Source of the DNA: Oscillospiraceae bacterium
GTDB taxonomy: Bacteria; Bacillota; Clostridia; Oscillospirales; Oscillospiraceae
Length of the DNA stretch: 37,916 nt
NCBI GenBank assembly: GCA_017448145.1
Contig: JAFSMA010000147.1
Span: 1 to 37,916 of the forward strand
Reading direction: 5' to 3'
Shown here: piece after piece, positions 12,001 through 17,075 of the stretch
Layout of the letters: every line of letters starts with the position of its first letter
Numbering within the stretch: the first letter of the stretch is position 1
Translations under genes and position numbers: made by a program
Notes under the pieces: model-generated
The model's database searches: none
What the model was told of the DNA's origin: nothing
What the model saw: only the letters and a program-made list of their open reading frames with translations

Positions 12001-15000
12001 CCACAGCCATGAGATGACCTATACCGCCGGCACGGGCGAGAACGCGAATACCATTACCGCGGTCTGCTCCGGTGCGGATTGCCCGCTGCCCAACCGTACG
12101 GCCACGCTGACCATCAGCGGGCCCGAGGCCATCAGCGGCTACGACGGCGCGGCACACCCTGCAGTCATCACGGATGAAAACGGCATCCGGGGCGATGCAA
12201 AGGTGCTGTACGCCGCCAAGGGCGAGAACGGAACCTACGGCATAGCCACCGAAACCGCACCTGTGGATGCCGGCACCTACAAGGCCAGCATCACCCTGGG
12301 CACCGGCGATGGCGCAGCTACCGTCAGCGTGGAGTATGTGATCACATGCGCCGAGCTGACCGATGTCAGCGCGGCACAAAACGGCACGCTGACCTATACC
12401 GGCGACGCCCAGACCCCGCAGGTCACCACAGCCGCCAAGGCGGTGAACAACCAGCCCGTCACCTTTACCTACAGCAAGACGGAGAACGGCACCTACGGCG
12501 CCATGCCCACCTTCACCGACGTTGCGGACGCCGGCACGGTCTATTTCAAGGCCACCGCACCGAACCACAAACCGGTAACCGGCAGCTTCACTGTCACCAT
12601 GGGCAAGGCCGACCGGTCTGCCCCCGCTGCCCCCACGCTGCGCACCGCCACCGCCAACGCGATTACGCTGACAGCGGCGGAGGGCTGCCAGTACAGCATG
12701 GACGGCGTCACCTGGCAGGATGAAGCCACCTTTACCGGGCTGCAGAAGAACACAGAGTATACCTTCTACCAGCGGTTAAAGGCGACCGGGAACTACAACG
12801 CCTCCCCCGCCAGCGAAGCCGCCACGCTTTCCACCACCGATCACGACCACCAGTGGAGCTTCCAGGGAACCGGCGCCACCATCACCGCCACCTGCGGCAA
12901 CACCGACGGCGGCCACGGCACGCCCCTGACCGCTGCGCTGACCATCAACGCGCCTGCACTGACCACCTACGGCGAAACCGGCAAGAGCGCCAATGCCACT
13001 ATTACCGGCAACATTGACGGCGTCGAAACCCCGGCCGTCGTCTACAAGCAGGGCGGGACGGCGCTGACTGCCACCCCCACCGACGCCGGCACCTACACCG
13101 CCAGCATCACGGTTGGCACGGCTACCGCCAGCGTGGAGTATACGATTGCGAAAGCGACGATGACCGACGTCAGCGTGGCGCAGACCGGCACGATGACCTA
13201 CACCGGCAGCGCCCAGACCCCGCAGGTCGCCGCTGCCGCCACGGTGGCCAACAACCAGCCCGTCACCTTCACCTACAGCCTGACGGAGAATGGTGCGTAT
13301 GGCGATATGCCGAGTTTCACCACCGTTGCGGACGCCGGAACGGTCTATTTCAAGGCCACCGCACCGAACCATGAGCCGGCAACCGGCAGCTTCACGGTTA
13401 CGATGAACAAGGCCAACCAGACGGCTCCCGCCGCACCGACGAAGGCCGACGCGACCATCAACAGCATCACCCTGACGGCCATCGCAAACGGTGAATATAG
13501 CAAGGACGGCAACACCTGGCAGGAGAGCGCCACCTTCACCGGCCTGACTATGAACACCGAGTATACCTTCTACCAGCGGTTGAAGGCGGACGACAATCAC
13601 AACGCTTCGCCCGCCAGCCAGTCGGCCAGCATCCGCACCAGCAACCACGCCCATGATTGGGTGTTCACAGCACAGGGCGCTGTCATCACGGCGACCTGCG
13701 GAAACGGCGATAAGGGCCATTCCGGAGAACTGAGTGCCACCATGACCATCACGGCTCCGACCCTGACGGTCTACGGCGGAACGGGAAGTGCCAATGTAAC
13801 TGTGACCAACGGCATTGCAGGCGTCGATATCCCCTCCGTCGTTTATAAGCAGGGCGGGACGGTGCTGGCTGCCACCCCCACCGATGCCGGCACCTACACC
13901 GCCAGTATCACGGTTGGCACAGCTACCGCCAGCGTGACCTACACCATCGCCAAGAAGGCCGTCACCGTTACCGCCGATCATAAGTCCAAGACCTACGGCG
14001 AGAGCGATCCTGCATTTACGGCCACCAATACCGACCTGGTGGGCAGCGATACCCTCAACTACACGCTGTCGAGAGCCGAGGGCGAGAATGTGGGCGAGTA
14101 CACGATTAGCGTTGTCCCGGGCGATAACCCCAACTACGAGGTGACCACCGTGGGCGCCAAGCTGACCATCAATAAGAAGGCCGCCAGCATTACCGCCGAC
14201 AGCAAGACCAAGACCTACGGCGACGCAGACCCCGTGCTGACCGCCACCGCCACCGACCTGGTGGGCAGCGACACGCTCCATTACGCGCTGTCGAGAGCCG
14301 AGGGCGAGAATGTGGGCGAGTACGCCATCACTGTCACCCCGGGCAATAACCCCAACTATGACGTGACCGTGACGGGCGCCAAGCTGACCATCAATAAGAA
14401 GGCCGCCAGCATTACCGCCGACAGCAAGACCAAGACCTACGGCAACGCCAACCCCGCGCTGACGGCCACTGTGGAAGGCACCGTGGGCACCGACACCCTC
14501 AACTACACCCTGTCGCGGGCCGAGGGCGAGAACGTGGGCGATTACACCATCACCGTTACCCTGGGTGACAACCCCAACTACAACGTGACCGCAGCCAACA
14601 GCACCTTTACCATTACCAAGAAGGCTGCCAGCGTCACCGCTGTCAACACCGGCAAGATCTTCCATGAGAGCGAGCCCGCGCTGACGGCCACTGTGGAAGG
14701 CACCGTGGGCACCGATGCCCTCAACTACACCCTGTCGAGAGCGAAGGGCGAGGAAGCCGGCGAGTACACCATCAGCGTCGCCCTGGGCAATAACCCCAAC
14801 TACGACGTGACTGCCATCGACGGCGTCTTCACGGTTGCGAAGAAGGCGGCCACCATTACGGTAGCCAACCTGAGCAAGGTGTACGGCGAGGACGACCCCG
14901 CGCTGACCGCCACCGTGGAGGGCACCGTGGGCGAGGACACCCTGGATTACACCCTGTCGAGGGCCCAGGGCAACAACGCCGGCGAGTACGTCATTACGGC

Positions 15001-16186
15001 CACTCCGGGCAACAACCCCAACTACGATGTGACCGTTTTGAACGGCATCTTCACCATCCTGAAGAAGTCCGCTGACGTGGTGATCACGCCTCACAATGCA
15101 GGCAAGGTGTACGGCGAGGCCGATCCCGGGCTGAGCGCCACCGTAACCGGCCTGGTGGGCGATGATACGCTGCGCTACACGCTGTCGAGAGACGGCGGCG
15201 AGGATGCCGGCGAGTATTCCATCACTGTCCATCTGGGCGAAAATCCCAACTACGAGGTAGCTACCCTGCGGGGCATCTTCACCATCAGCAAAAAGTCCGT
15301 CACCATTACTGCCGACAATCTGAGCAAGGTATTCGGTGAGGACGATCCTGCGCTGACGGCCACCGCTGCCAACGTCGTGGGCGGCGATACCCTCAACTAC
15401 ACGCTGTCGAGAGCCGAGGGCGAGAACGCCGGCGAGTACCGTATTACAGTGCATCCGGGCAACAACCCCAACTACGATGTGACTGTGGTGGGCGGCAAGC
15501 TGACAATCACCAAGGCGGCCCCCGCTCCGGCGACCATGACCGAGGAGAAGATCGTTTACAACGGAACGAAACAGGCCCTGGTGTCTCTCGCCGGTACGGT
15601 GACAGGCGGAAATGTGATGTACGCGCTCAGCGCCAGCGCTTCGGCCGTTCCCAAGGAGGGCTGGAGCACGGAGATCCCCACCGAGACCAACGCGGGCACC
15701 TACTACGTATGGTACAAAGTGGTGGGCGACGAGAACCACAACGACACGGAACCGGCTTGCGTGGAGGTGGCCATCGCAGCCGACTATGGCGTTGCCTCTG
15801 TGAACGGCCTTTCCGACGACGATGAGAACCAGTGGACCAAGAGCAGCGACAACGGCCTGGCCATCACCATGAAGCCGTCCGGTGAAGAGGACATCCTGGC
15901 CCACTTCGTGGGCGTGAAGCTGGATGGCAACGAGCTTGTCAGAGACGTGGATTACACCATCGAGAAAGACGGCAGCGGCGTGACGCTGCAGCCGGAAACC
16001 CTGGCGACTCTGGCTCCCGGCAAGCACACCGTCACTATTGTCTACGACAACGGTGAGGCTGAGACCACGTTCACCGTTTCGGCGGACAGTCACGTTGGCC
16101 TCTGGATTGCTGTGGCTGCCGTGTCTGTGGCTGCCATCGTGATCATCATCCTGTTTGTCAGAAAGAGAAAAGCTGACAAGAAATAA
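2..16186 (+). CDS. Giant membrane-anchored multidomain surface protein (5' partial)
   Basis: The frame is open from the second base of the window, so the true start lies upstream; the GTG at 89 has no ribosome site and codes inside a continuous helical segment. At least 5,394 codons are present. Visible modules in order (nt): helical segment 2-400; unassigned and Ig-like beta regions 420-4980; a Lys/Glu/Asp-rich linker near 4990-5050; beta-propeller-like repeats about 5640-7640 interrupted by a jelly-roll (choice-of-anchor J/MAM-like) at about 6285-6700; CARDB-like Ig domains 7640-8590; InlB-type repeats near 8590-8815 and 9850-10075; a split MBG domain with twin jelly-rolls 10388-11500; two Fn3-like domains near 12610 and 13413; seven MBG repeats 13955-15514; an X2-like domain 15880-16085; one hydrophobic helix near 16096-16155; then a basic tail. 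There is no LPXTG motif, so anchoring is probably by the helix. The likely role is adhesion or glycan binding at the cell surface; the ligand is unknown. Confidence 0.85.
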   Translation, partial: ELYSGDETRAREDLEALSAAGLLGADGKLVALDIRENGESAELSALAERIANGETVGEITVNGNAATAEQIVQIQSVQAAIEIAELLNEDIDVTDAHVENLEGLLTGIQNGNVDLETALKTGALSVQSASSPAMLAGGSNQIDYTLPGNKPEKLTLTEDGKSFYGPYIDGSTYEPNHAFRLNNPDKEDKDAYIAGNSAVPLATVSGIKFDRALAHPDWEMEWDEERQCYATRGSWLSKASIEGFSFGDYSIKGSYEYQFFGESSQSAGTMKYGYRETLKLNKINYFTVESLFIIDEHYAGEHGYYLGVKNLDGITTPNGEHATYVKFMISDAEWDSGHNPATRGTYGDDVTETAIKSITVIGGTYCQDSYVPIIVEFNDHVRADEDTVLMANGIRCELLDGPGIYARRILFGYKVPADSKNTLVIDSISGLKTKANGAMALPEDPLFGIKHSFNYVDDGLIIQDNSYLDWDSAVVGVDDNDSLNPVVTAVIPVKSDDLSQQKITESVLSCADTNGIGVKMELPVYGETNLRYYNSKMYFACSDQHYPAYLVEDPATEKIVALATRFTAPNNLTENARLDTLTLFAATEAQTTELPAWDQSATDALGYHYFTAGSFTAISGRCLWYYVAPALLVTNDKYIARPEGSWETAEAGFIKLKNPENPDFPYVYPLDAANPQNQHDVELMYTEDLYQVYVRGYTYMGEDVDLRVGLHFSDRLDFTIPSKDFCDWNDPFARTVDNLIITVTPTWTISNGFILVTIWPAGKEYFDRRFDSNTNRFYFDVKEAAPYLMIPKASRLRETVMLLDTDIQFSSNLTQRNKATTVFKTELYRIREDQIDITATSIPADAVKIDVPGWGDFPSTKLDPVTHITVPGTALNQAGTYAVKISALFKDGDVEETMSAIAYLHAKQIPTTVKLDKLASSYTDKDHIPSITYSLEHATENAEVKYTIQQAGSSTITQGAGSASGGTITIPEVSFEGLKTAYTVTVYARNSEEDPWSTDSLLLTVYDNDILDILVRGVAFGEIGGTTGGLPGNGTESASDTTVNLDNRAAIEARLDKAGEGAGFAITFDDLLSLRYDIGLMLVVSANYGDGTWGVISDRMKWTYTDADGKTSNGAALHYEQDGIYNNLGSYTYTSYIPSTDFLVVATDDRSADAPVTITATHANSGVTRSFQVTVNTLRDRFYMFRFLPKATTYVSYTNGDGVQRTLHSNAAGELAVYEPSGIASDILTMSEVDGETYAGTYFQKDLVSGERNLAKAELYPCNNLKLLPISSQTVTILKPDGTPYSGKVTLRAGVYKGGVYCPKVGVRASEEESDPILREDVILTAVDGKITLYYDPTQLTADNGLSRGLKYVYEYRIDGYQPGYVIVNPVGSNAADSIVTLQNIRGGAATPQITRQEYQQYLNGRTPTSYIRNVIDYTENIGISPNFTKSVLYTDIALPGETVGVDANGYASYTGDIAVSFAFYTTDGKKLTGQTELTAAKTITNLKELNSATYFVFPFSAVPMLRSTYVMTDADMRADGIDDTANTPTARIKAVFTRGALTVANLSMPFGITNVSHQPNLSDKNDGAKAVGIEVRKNLKETTDIGAIFRSINVNDMIRKGFVFLGNLAGAGGDNPISLMILPTQDPAAFRIIAFVGANQRGGDEDGVSVNFNSQDLAEDMSKFKKEMEEMDKKKDDEKDSGGEGSMQFNFYGTIILEARAGVADGKWNIAFRGGNVGTNVKGKYEWGQTFMCGPYPAFISFEVGFHADLEVAFGNKAAARAMLLDAALGVSVEAFAGLGFDLSIVALQLGIYGQIGADVNFLLLTPSNESVKTGTKLTISGEIGIKLKIKLLFISYSKKFASTGFNWTKKWNQYDQIKNYWTDQGFGQLFGTTRSGRNYAMYLFADGSAMVAIDGGPELESRDYLELEQRVWTGGAANGMRLMRAAGAMTDVQTNAYPYSHPAFTDDGELFLYISDNDNADNVDSVASYAVKNGSGYDNAGRVDTSEDNVLADLDIVASGTRDNAFAAWVKQVETPKTEKDAEVTNDDLSMMFNATEVYAASYNGMAWTTTRLTDNSVADMSPTVASSGSKAIVAWRSMNASTLSDTSYYFDGKLISENFDDSALPNGWTGNGYVSDNALYLYGTSGNAYLSAVDLSTFSNPRLTFSYKTDSSRDSDDDLYQDELRVQYSEDGGETWNDLTGAMTSDDWSPVNLELPKKNVQIRFSVSQADGAYSGNSVYIDNVALTVDPIGEPTDTLDEVRDITSMFDVENNINYRIYDGATWKEARIAYNGSAGTVNAIDSAMLPDGTALLTYTVRTGEDVTTTETFYTVIGSDGAILTTGRLTNDSCTDTNAQVTAVNENGGYFVLGWYSEHDAGEGNTKEYDDNGNATDKAVVAHDIRLARINANGSYAIDFPESIGGTGDTGISSDFRFSAPANNTKLTNVALVWSQRKESDKADDAGKYELNAVRFFEIGGMTGMTAPANMAETAKNYTVDHFDVYTDGDGAVHIILLGSDYNSIQGISVYDSIDLDAAAGNTVSNNDDSPKNLDILDGEAISSMKLAVGTFPVLAADVTADMDIDEVIPGFSMPVQFTVTNTGTGKLDAVTAKVGSQSKDFTGLNLLPTQSATLLMTYDVPEGTVSDVAYSVIGDGVELGSGTLTLNRPDVGISGMKLVREENGERDVQVMLSNNSAIPLAGSGKTVKLAFYKDPFHETVIGEAVSLPAEDYADIDQGIFTTVQTIDVTQLFTGDEIPEAGLTVYARAWVEDTEEPDSYNNDSFISFTGLLARNNGEKLTMDSALEVNDGSYTVYAELRNNSMQAMNAGIPVAVLLDSNGNIIAQKNFRDTELEMGKESRCSDLSVTFTADEIKGTPVEASVRRIVKVSFDVNGGTGEIAEVATDLNGRITIPEVTPAAPEKNPPVFFRGWYTAPTGGELVTEETFFNEKTTVYAQYTEHRHVFQYSVSDSGDTIIAKCVSTVNDTCPLEEQDRTATLTINAPERAATGYGMPEATITGAKEVLGSPKVSYYLANETGTDKTGEALTKAPLNAGKYWAEATVADGANRTTIHVAYDIPVIEGLSFSEVSIPEYVRTLDPTALNNLTNGDAVAALAWVYANEDTLRSGDPWDDIPKFIVYGKRYITRPEGMPEDIEWPYEDGVEYALCYRVDRYDCYQATISVGELQSVIASRSGEVYIPGTGSMELQTDAAFISINNREELSGGMNPCTELDALLWILENGEKYQNGGFIMLSQRNEYECSSIEFRPGFARVQSSDLDMVFNMHEWEGMPIFVRQSSNVLSPNTSYTVTFDANGGEGSVSGGGKYYVKSKIELPDGDGLTKPDLVFDGWNTMADGSGDDYKSGDKFEVLENTTFYAQWKHVHHWTVTYNEESHVYTATCGVWGCPNSTLTLHPEAVDTVYNGENAKPYACSAQWTEENGLPIPTVTYFVGGEAVSEAKNVGTYTALVSLDGHENSVGEFRVTPRPVTVTADDLSKHEGEEEPALTVTYAPVGASLRFENDETYPWKVVTEGDRVYAKSGNGGKGDTTSTLTLNVTLSEAGTISFDYTSQGEGSNWDVSRFFIDGAQKFQYGEGPYDWQTCSYDLSAGTHTLSWAYSKDGGTDNSGDCFTVDNVVITTAGEVTQAEPEEKPDDTVPFQCLVADLRFKNDAGYPWAEVTEDDRAYVKSGNAGAGDTTSTLTLNVTLAEAGKVSFDFKHETEEGCDRCYFNVDGNDLFEKSGQANWQSYATKLSAGSHTLTWRYTKDGSYDEGSDFFAIDNLVFTTEGEVKQEDPSLALIPALNKFEGGIVEGETLHYTIARAPGETMGTYAITVTMGDNPNYDVREVTGGTFTILESLGEMQTITADDVTATYGDTGLKINATLTEGDGTLSYEVKSGDAVTVDAEGNLTIVKAGDAVISVVASKTDTYARTTKSVNVTIKPKAMTVSTGNVNATANGHPVGITVTVTDPAEGYTVKYGTAEGTYNLSASPTLTEAGTTTVYYQVTADNYETFTGSATLTLVNHSHEMTYTAGTGENANTITAVCSGADCPLPNRTATLTISGPEAISGYDGAAHPAVITDENGIRGDAKVLYAAKGENGTYGIATETAPVDAGTYKASITLGTGDGAATVSVEYVITCAELTDVSAAQNGTLTYTGDAQTPQVTTAAKAVNNQPVTFTYSKTENGTYGAMPTFTDVADAGTVYFKATAPNHKPVTGSFTVTMGKADRSAPAAPTLRTATANAITLTAAEGCQYSMDGVTWQDEATFTGLQKNTEYTFYQRLKATGNYNASPASEAATLSTTDHDHQWSFQGTGATITATCGNTDGGHGTPLTAALTINAPALTTYGETGKSANATITGNIDGVETPAVVYKQGGTALTATPTDAGTYTASITVGTATASVEYTIAKATMTDVSVAQTGTMTYTGSAQTPQVAAAATVANNQPVTFTYSLTENGAYGDMPSFTTVADAGTVYFKATAPNHEPATGSFTVTMNKANQTAPAAPTKADATINSITLTAIANGEYSKDGNTWQESATFTGLTMNTEYTFYQRLKADDNHNASPASQSASIRTSNHAHDWVFTAQGAVITATCGNGDKGHSGELSATMTITAPTLTVYGGTGSANVTVTNGIAGVDIPSVVYKQGGTVLAATPTDAGTYTASITVGTATASVTYTIAKKAVTVTADHKSKTYGESDPAFTATNTDLVGSDTLNYTLSRAEGENVGEYTISVVPGDNPNYEVTTVGAKLTINKKAASITADSKTKTYGDADPVLTATATDLVGSDTLHYALSRAEGENVGEYAITVTPGNNPNYDVTVTGAKLTINKKAASITADSKTKTYGNANPALTATVEGTVGTDTLNYTLSRAEGENVGDYTITVTLGDNPNYNVTAANSTFTITKKAASVTAVNTGKIFHESEPALTATVEGTVGTDALNYTLSRAKGEEAGEYTISVALGNNPNYDVTAIDGVFTVAKKAATITVANLSKVYGEDDPALTATVEGTVGEDTLDYTLSRAQGNNAGEYVITATPGNNPNYDVTVLNGIFTILKKSADVVITPHNAGKVYGEADPGLSATVTGLVGDDTLRYTLSRDGGEDAGEYSITVHLGENPNYEVATLRGIFTISKKSVTITADNLSKVFGEDDPALTATAANVVGGDTLNYTLSRAEGENAGEYRITVHPGNNPNYDVTVVGGKLTITKAAPAPATMTEEKIVYNGTKQALVSLAGTVTGGNVMYALSASASAVPKEGWSTEIPTETNAGTYYVWYKVVGDENHNDTEPACVEVAIAADYGVASVNGLSDDDENQWTKSSDNGLAITMKPSGEEDILAHFVGVKLDGNELVRDVDYTIEKDGSGVTLQPETLATLAPGKHTVTIVYDNGEAETTFTVSADSHVGLWIAVAAVSVAAIVIIILFVRKRKADKK
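10481..11304 (+). repeat. Tandem pair of jelly-roll domains, 444-bp period, inside an MBG domain
   Basis: Two homologous copies start at 10481 (LRFENDETYPW) and 10925 (LRFKNDAGYPW), 444 bp apart. Both share a TTSTLTLNVTL core, an F-x-V/I-D segment and a D-N-x-V/L end, as in choice-of-anchor J/MAM-like sandwich domains. They separate the first half of an MBG-type domain (10388-10478, beginning RPVTVTADDLSK) from its second half (about 11310-11500, with the GDNPNYDV core seen in the downstream MBG repeats). The reading frame stays open across the whole insertion. Confidence 0.7.
12002..13951 (+). repeat. Higher-order repeat of about 0.8 kb, roughly 2.4 copies
   Basis: Units start at 12002, 12842 and 13646 (lengths 840 and 804 bp, third partial). 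Each begins with a His-x-His element followed by a Cys, then a module with DAGTY. The full units continue through a TDVS-x-AQ module and an Fn3-like domain containing NTEYTFYQRLKA. DNA identity is high in places: about 32 bp encoding TVYFKATAPN are identical near 12538 and 13341. The third unit runs directly into the MBG array. Confidence 0.75.
13955..15514 (+). repeat. Seven tandem MBG-type repeats, 222-bp unit
   Basis: Units begin at 13955, 14177, 14399, 14621, 14843, 15065 and 15293. All are 222 bp (74 residues) except the sixth, which is 228 bp. Each has the pattern K-x-x-x-x-T near the start, KxYGExDPALTAT, DTLNYTLSRAxGE, GEY-x-I-x-V and NPNY-[DE]-V, ending in FTI-x-K or LTI-x-K. About 70 bp at 14152-14221 are identical to 14374-14443, marking the second and third units as the most recently duplicated. 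The repeats probably form a stalk of beta domains that holds the ligand-binding part away from the membrane. Confidence 0.9.
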
Positions 16187-16223
16187 AGCAATCCTGTCCT
16201 GAACGAAGTAGGGCGCAATAAGC

Positions 16224-16275
16224 AAAAATATTGGGTGCAGCGCTGCCTTTCGGCTTCGCTGCACCCAATATTTAT
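16224..16275. terminator. Bidirectional intrinsic terminator after the giant gene
   Basis: A perfect inverted repeat pairs 16226-16242 with 16257-16273, a 17-bp stem around a 14-nt loop that can itself form a small GCC/GGC hairpin. The stem is flanked by an A-run on the left and T-rich sequence on the right, so it can work on both strands. It lies 38 nt after the stop codon of the giant gene. Confidence 0.85.
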
Positions 16276-16288
16276 GATAGAACCCAAA

Positions 16289-16545
16289 TTAGGGGATGTT
16301 CAGCGGCGAGCCGTAGAAGGCGGCGTCGCCGCCCAGCACCGCGGCACAGGCGGGGATGCCGGTGATTTCCTTAAAGGTCTAGGCAAAGAAGCTGCGGGAG
16401 CCGAAATGAAGCCTGTCGCAGATGTCCTGGATGCTCATATCCGTGGACAGCCGCAAGGTTTTGGCTTTTTCCACCTTGACAATCTTGATGTAATTGTTGA
16501 TACTGAAACCAGTCTCCGCTTTGCATTTCCGGGAATAGGCCACCT
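16289..16545 (-). pseudogene. AraC-family regulator remnant (HTH end, interrupted by TAG)
   Basis: Read on the minus strand, this encodes YSRKCKAETGFSINNYI, then KVEKAKTLRLSTDMSIQDI and DRLHFGSRSFFA, a clear second half of an AraC DNA-binding domain. A TAG at 16379-16381 then breaks the frame, and the reading resumes in frame with TFKEITGIP, the expected next element of the family. The usual PAEYR ending is replaced by unrelated residues before a stop at 16289. The first HTH and any sensor domain are missing. The 5' edge (about 16545) is approximate and abuts the next remnant, which is on the other strand. Known: the family motif. Inferred: that this copy is dead. Confidence 0.7.
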
Positions 16546-16681
16546 CCGGCAACACGTCCCCATGACGGCCTCCGTGCAGGAGCTGTTCCGGTGGATGCAC
16601 AACCACGAGGGCGGGCAGAAGGATCACAGCGCCATCGCCCGGTATTATGAGTACCTCTCCGGGATTCAGATCGGCAGATAA
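16546..16681 (+). pseudogene. C-terminal remnant of a GarR-type NAD(P)-dependent hydroxyacid dehydrogenase
   Basis: The last ~45 codons before the stop at 16679 read VPMTASVQELFRW then KDHSAIARYYEYLSG. This resembles the end of the C-terminal helical domain (NAD_binding_11) of 2-hydroxy-3-oxopropionate reductases and 3-hydroxyisobutyrate dehydrogenases, where a PMTA motif and a D-H/T-S-A motif are usual. The Rossmann domain and most of the helical domain are absent. The open frame extends upstream only across the antisense of the AraC remnant. A glycerate kinase remnant follows, the neighbour expected of a tartronate semialdehyde reductase, which supports the reading. Confidence 0.55.
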
Positions 16682-16694
16682 ACAGGAAACAGGA

Positions 16695-16718
16695 CAGCCC
16701 CGGCTTCTGCCGGGGCTG
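16695..16718. other. Intergenic hairpin between the two remnants
   Basis: A 9-bp perfect stem (16695-16703 with 16710-16718) and a 6-nt loop, CCCCGG-rich. No T-run follows on the plus strand, so it is more likely an RNA-stabilising or intercistronic hairpin left over from the old operon than an efficient terminator. Confidence 0.5.
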
Positions 16719-16740
16719 CTGCGCCCAAAAGGAGTCAGCC

Positions 16741-16896
16741 ATGAATCGTAAACTGAGGAGCGACGCGGAAAAAGCAGCCTATACCGCCATCAACGCCGTA
16801 ATGCCGGAGGGCGCGGTGCGCCGTGCGCTGCTGGGAAAACGGAATGCACGCAAATCCCTCCTTCTGCGCCAAGAAAAACACTTGATTTCGTTATGA
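16741..16896 (+). pseudogene. N-terminal remnant of a type II glycerate kinase
   Basis: The 51-codon frame starts with a well-placed ribosome site (AAGGAG, 7 nt before ATG) and reads MNRKLRSDAEKAAYTAINAV then MPEGAVRRAL. This matches the typical start of MOFRL/GckA-type glycerate 2-kinases (about 410-430 residues in full). After roughly residue 35 the similarity stops, and the frame ends at 16894 inside a terminator. About 90% of the gene is therefore missing. It was probably co-transcribed with the dehydrogenase remnant just upstream. Alternative: a genuine short protein of unknown role; I consider this unlikely. Confidence 0.5.
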
Positions 16897-16910
16897 TTTC
16901 AAGTGTTTTT
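16874..16910. terminator. Bidirectional terminator before the AraC gene
   Basis: A perfect 12-bp stem pairs 16874-16885 with 16899-16910 around a 13-nt loop. The arms begin with five A and end with five T, so both strands present a U-run. It sits downstream of the minus-strand AraC gene and would also stop anything read from the remnant region. Confidence 0.75.
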
Positions 16911-17075
16911 ATACTGAGAAAACCCTGCTCAAAAGTTATTAGGATTCAGATCAGGGTTCTCATTTACTGCTATTTTTACTGCTTATAGGTTCAAATACTC
17001 TCAATATATGCTTGCATTCTCGCTGAAACAATCGAATACTGAACCAGATAAATCAGGAGGTGCGGCTATGTATGT

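Noticed and set aside
13955..15514. CRISPR-like array
   Set aside because: The periodicity is 222 bp, is in frame, and encodes MBG domains; there are no short repeats with unique spacers.
16235..16681. A complete 148-residue gene
   Set aside because: Only the last ~45 residues look like protein; the earlier part overlaps the terminator and the antisense of the AraC remnant.
16911..17060. Imperfect inverted repeat (GAGAA-AACCCTG with CAGGGTT-CTC) and possible promoter in the AT-rich stretch
   Set aside because: The loop is long and the pairing interrupted; no gene on the plus strand follows it that would need a promoter.
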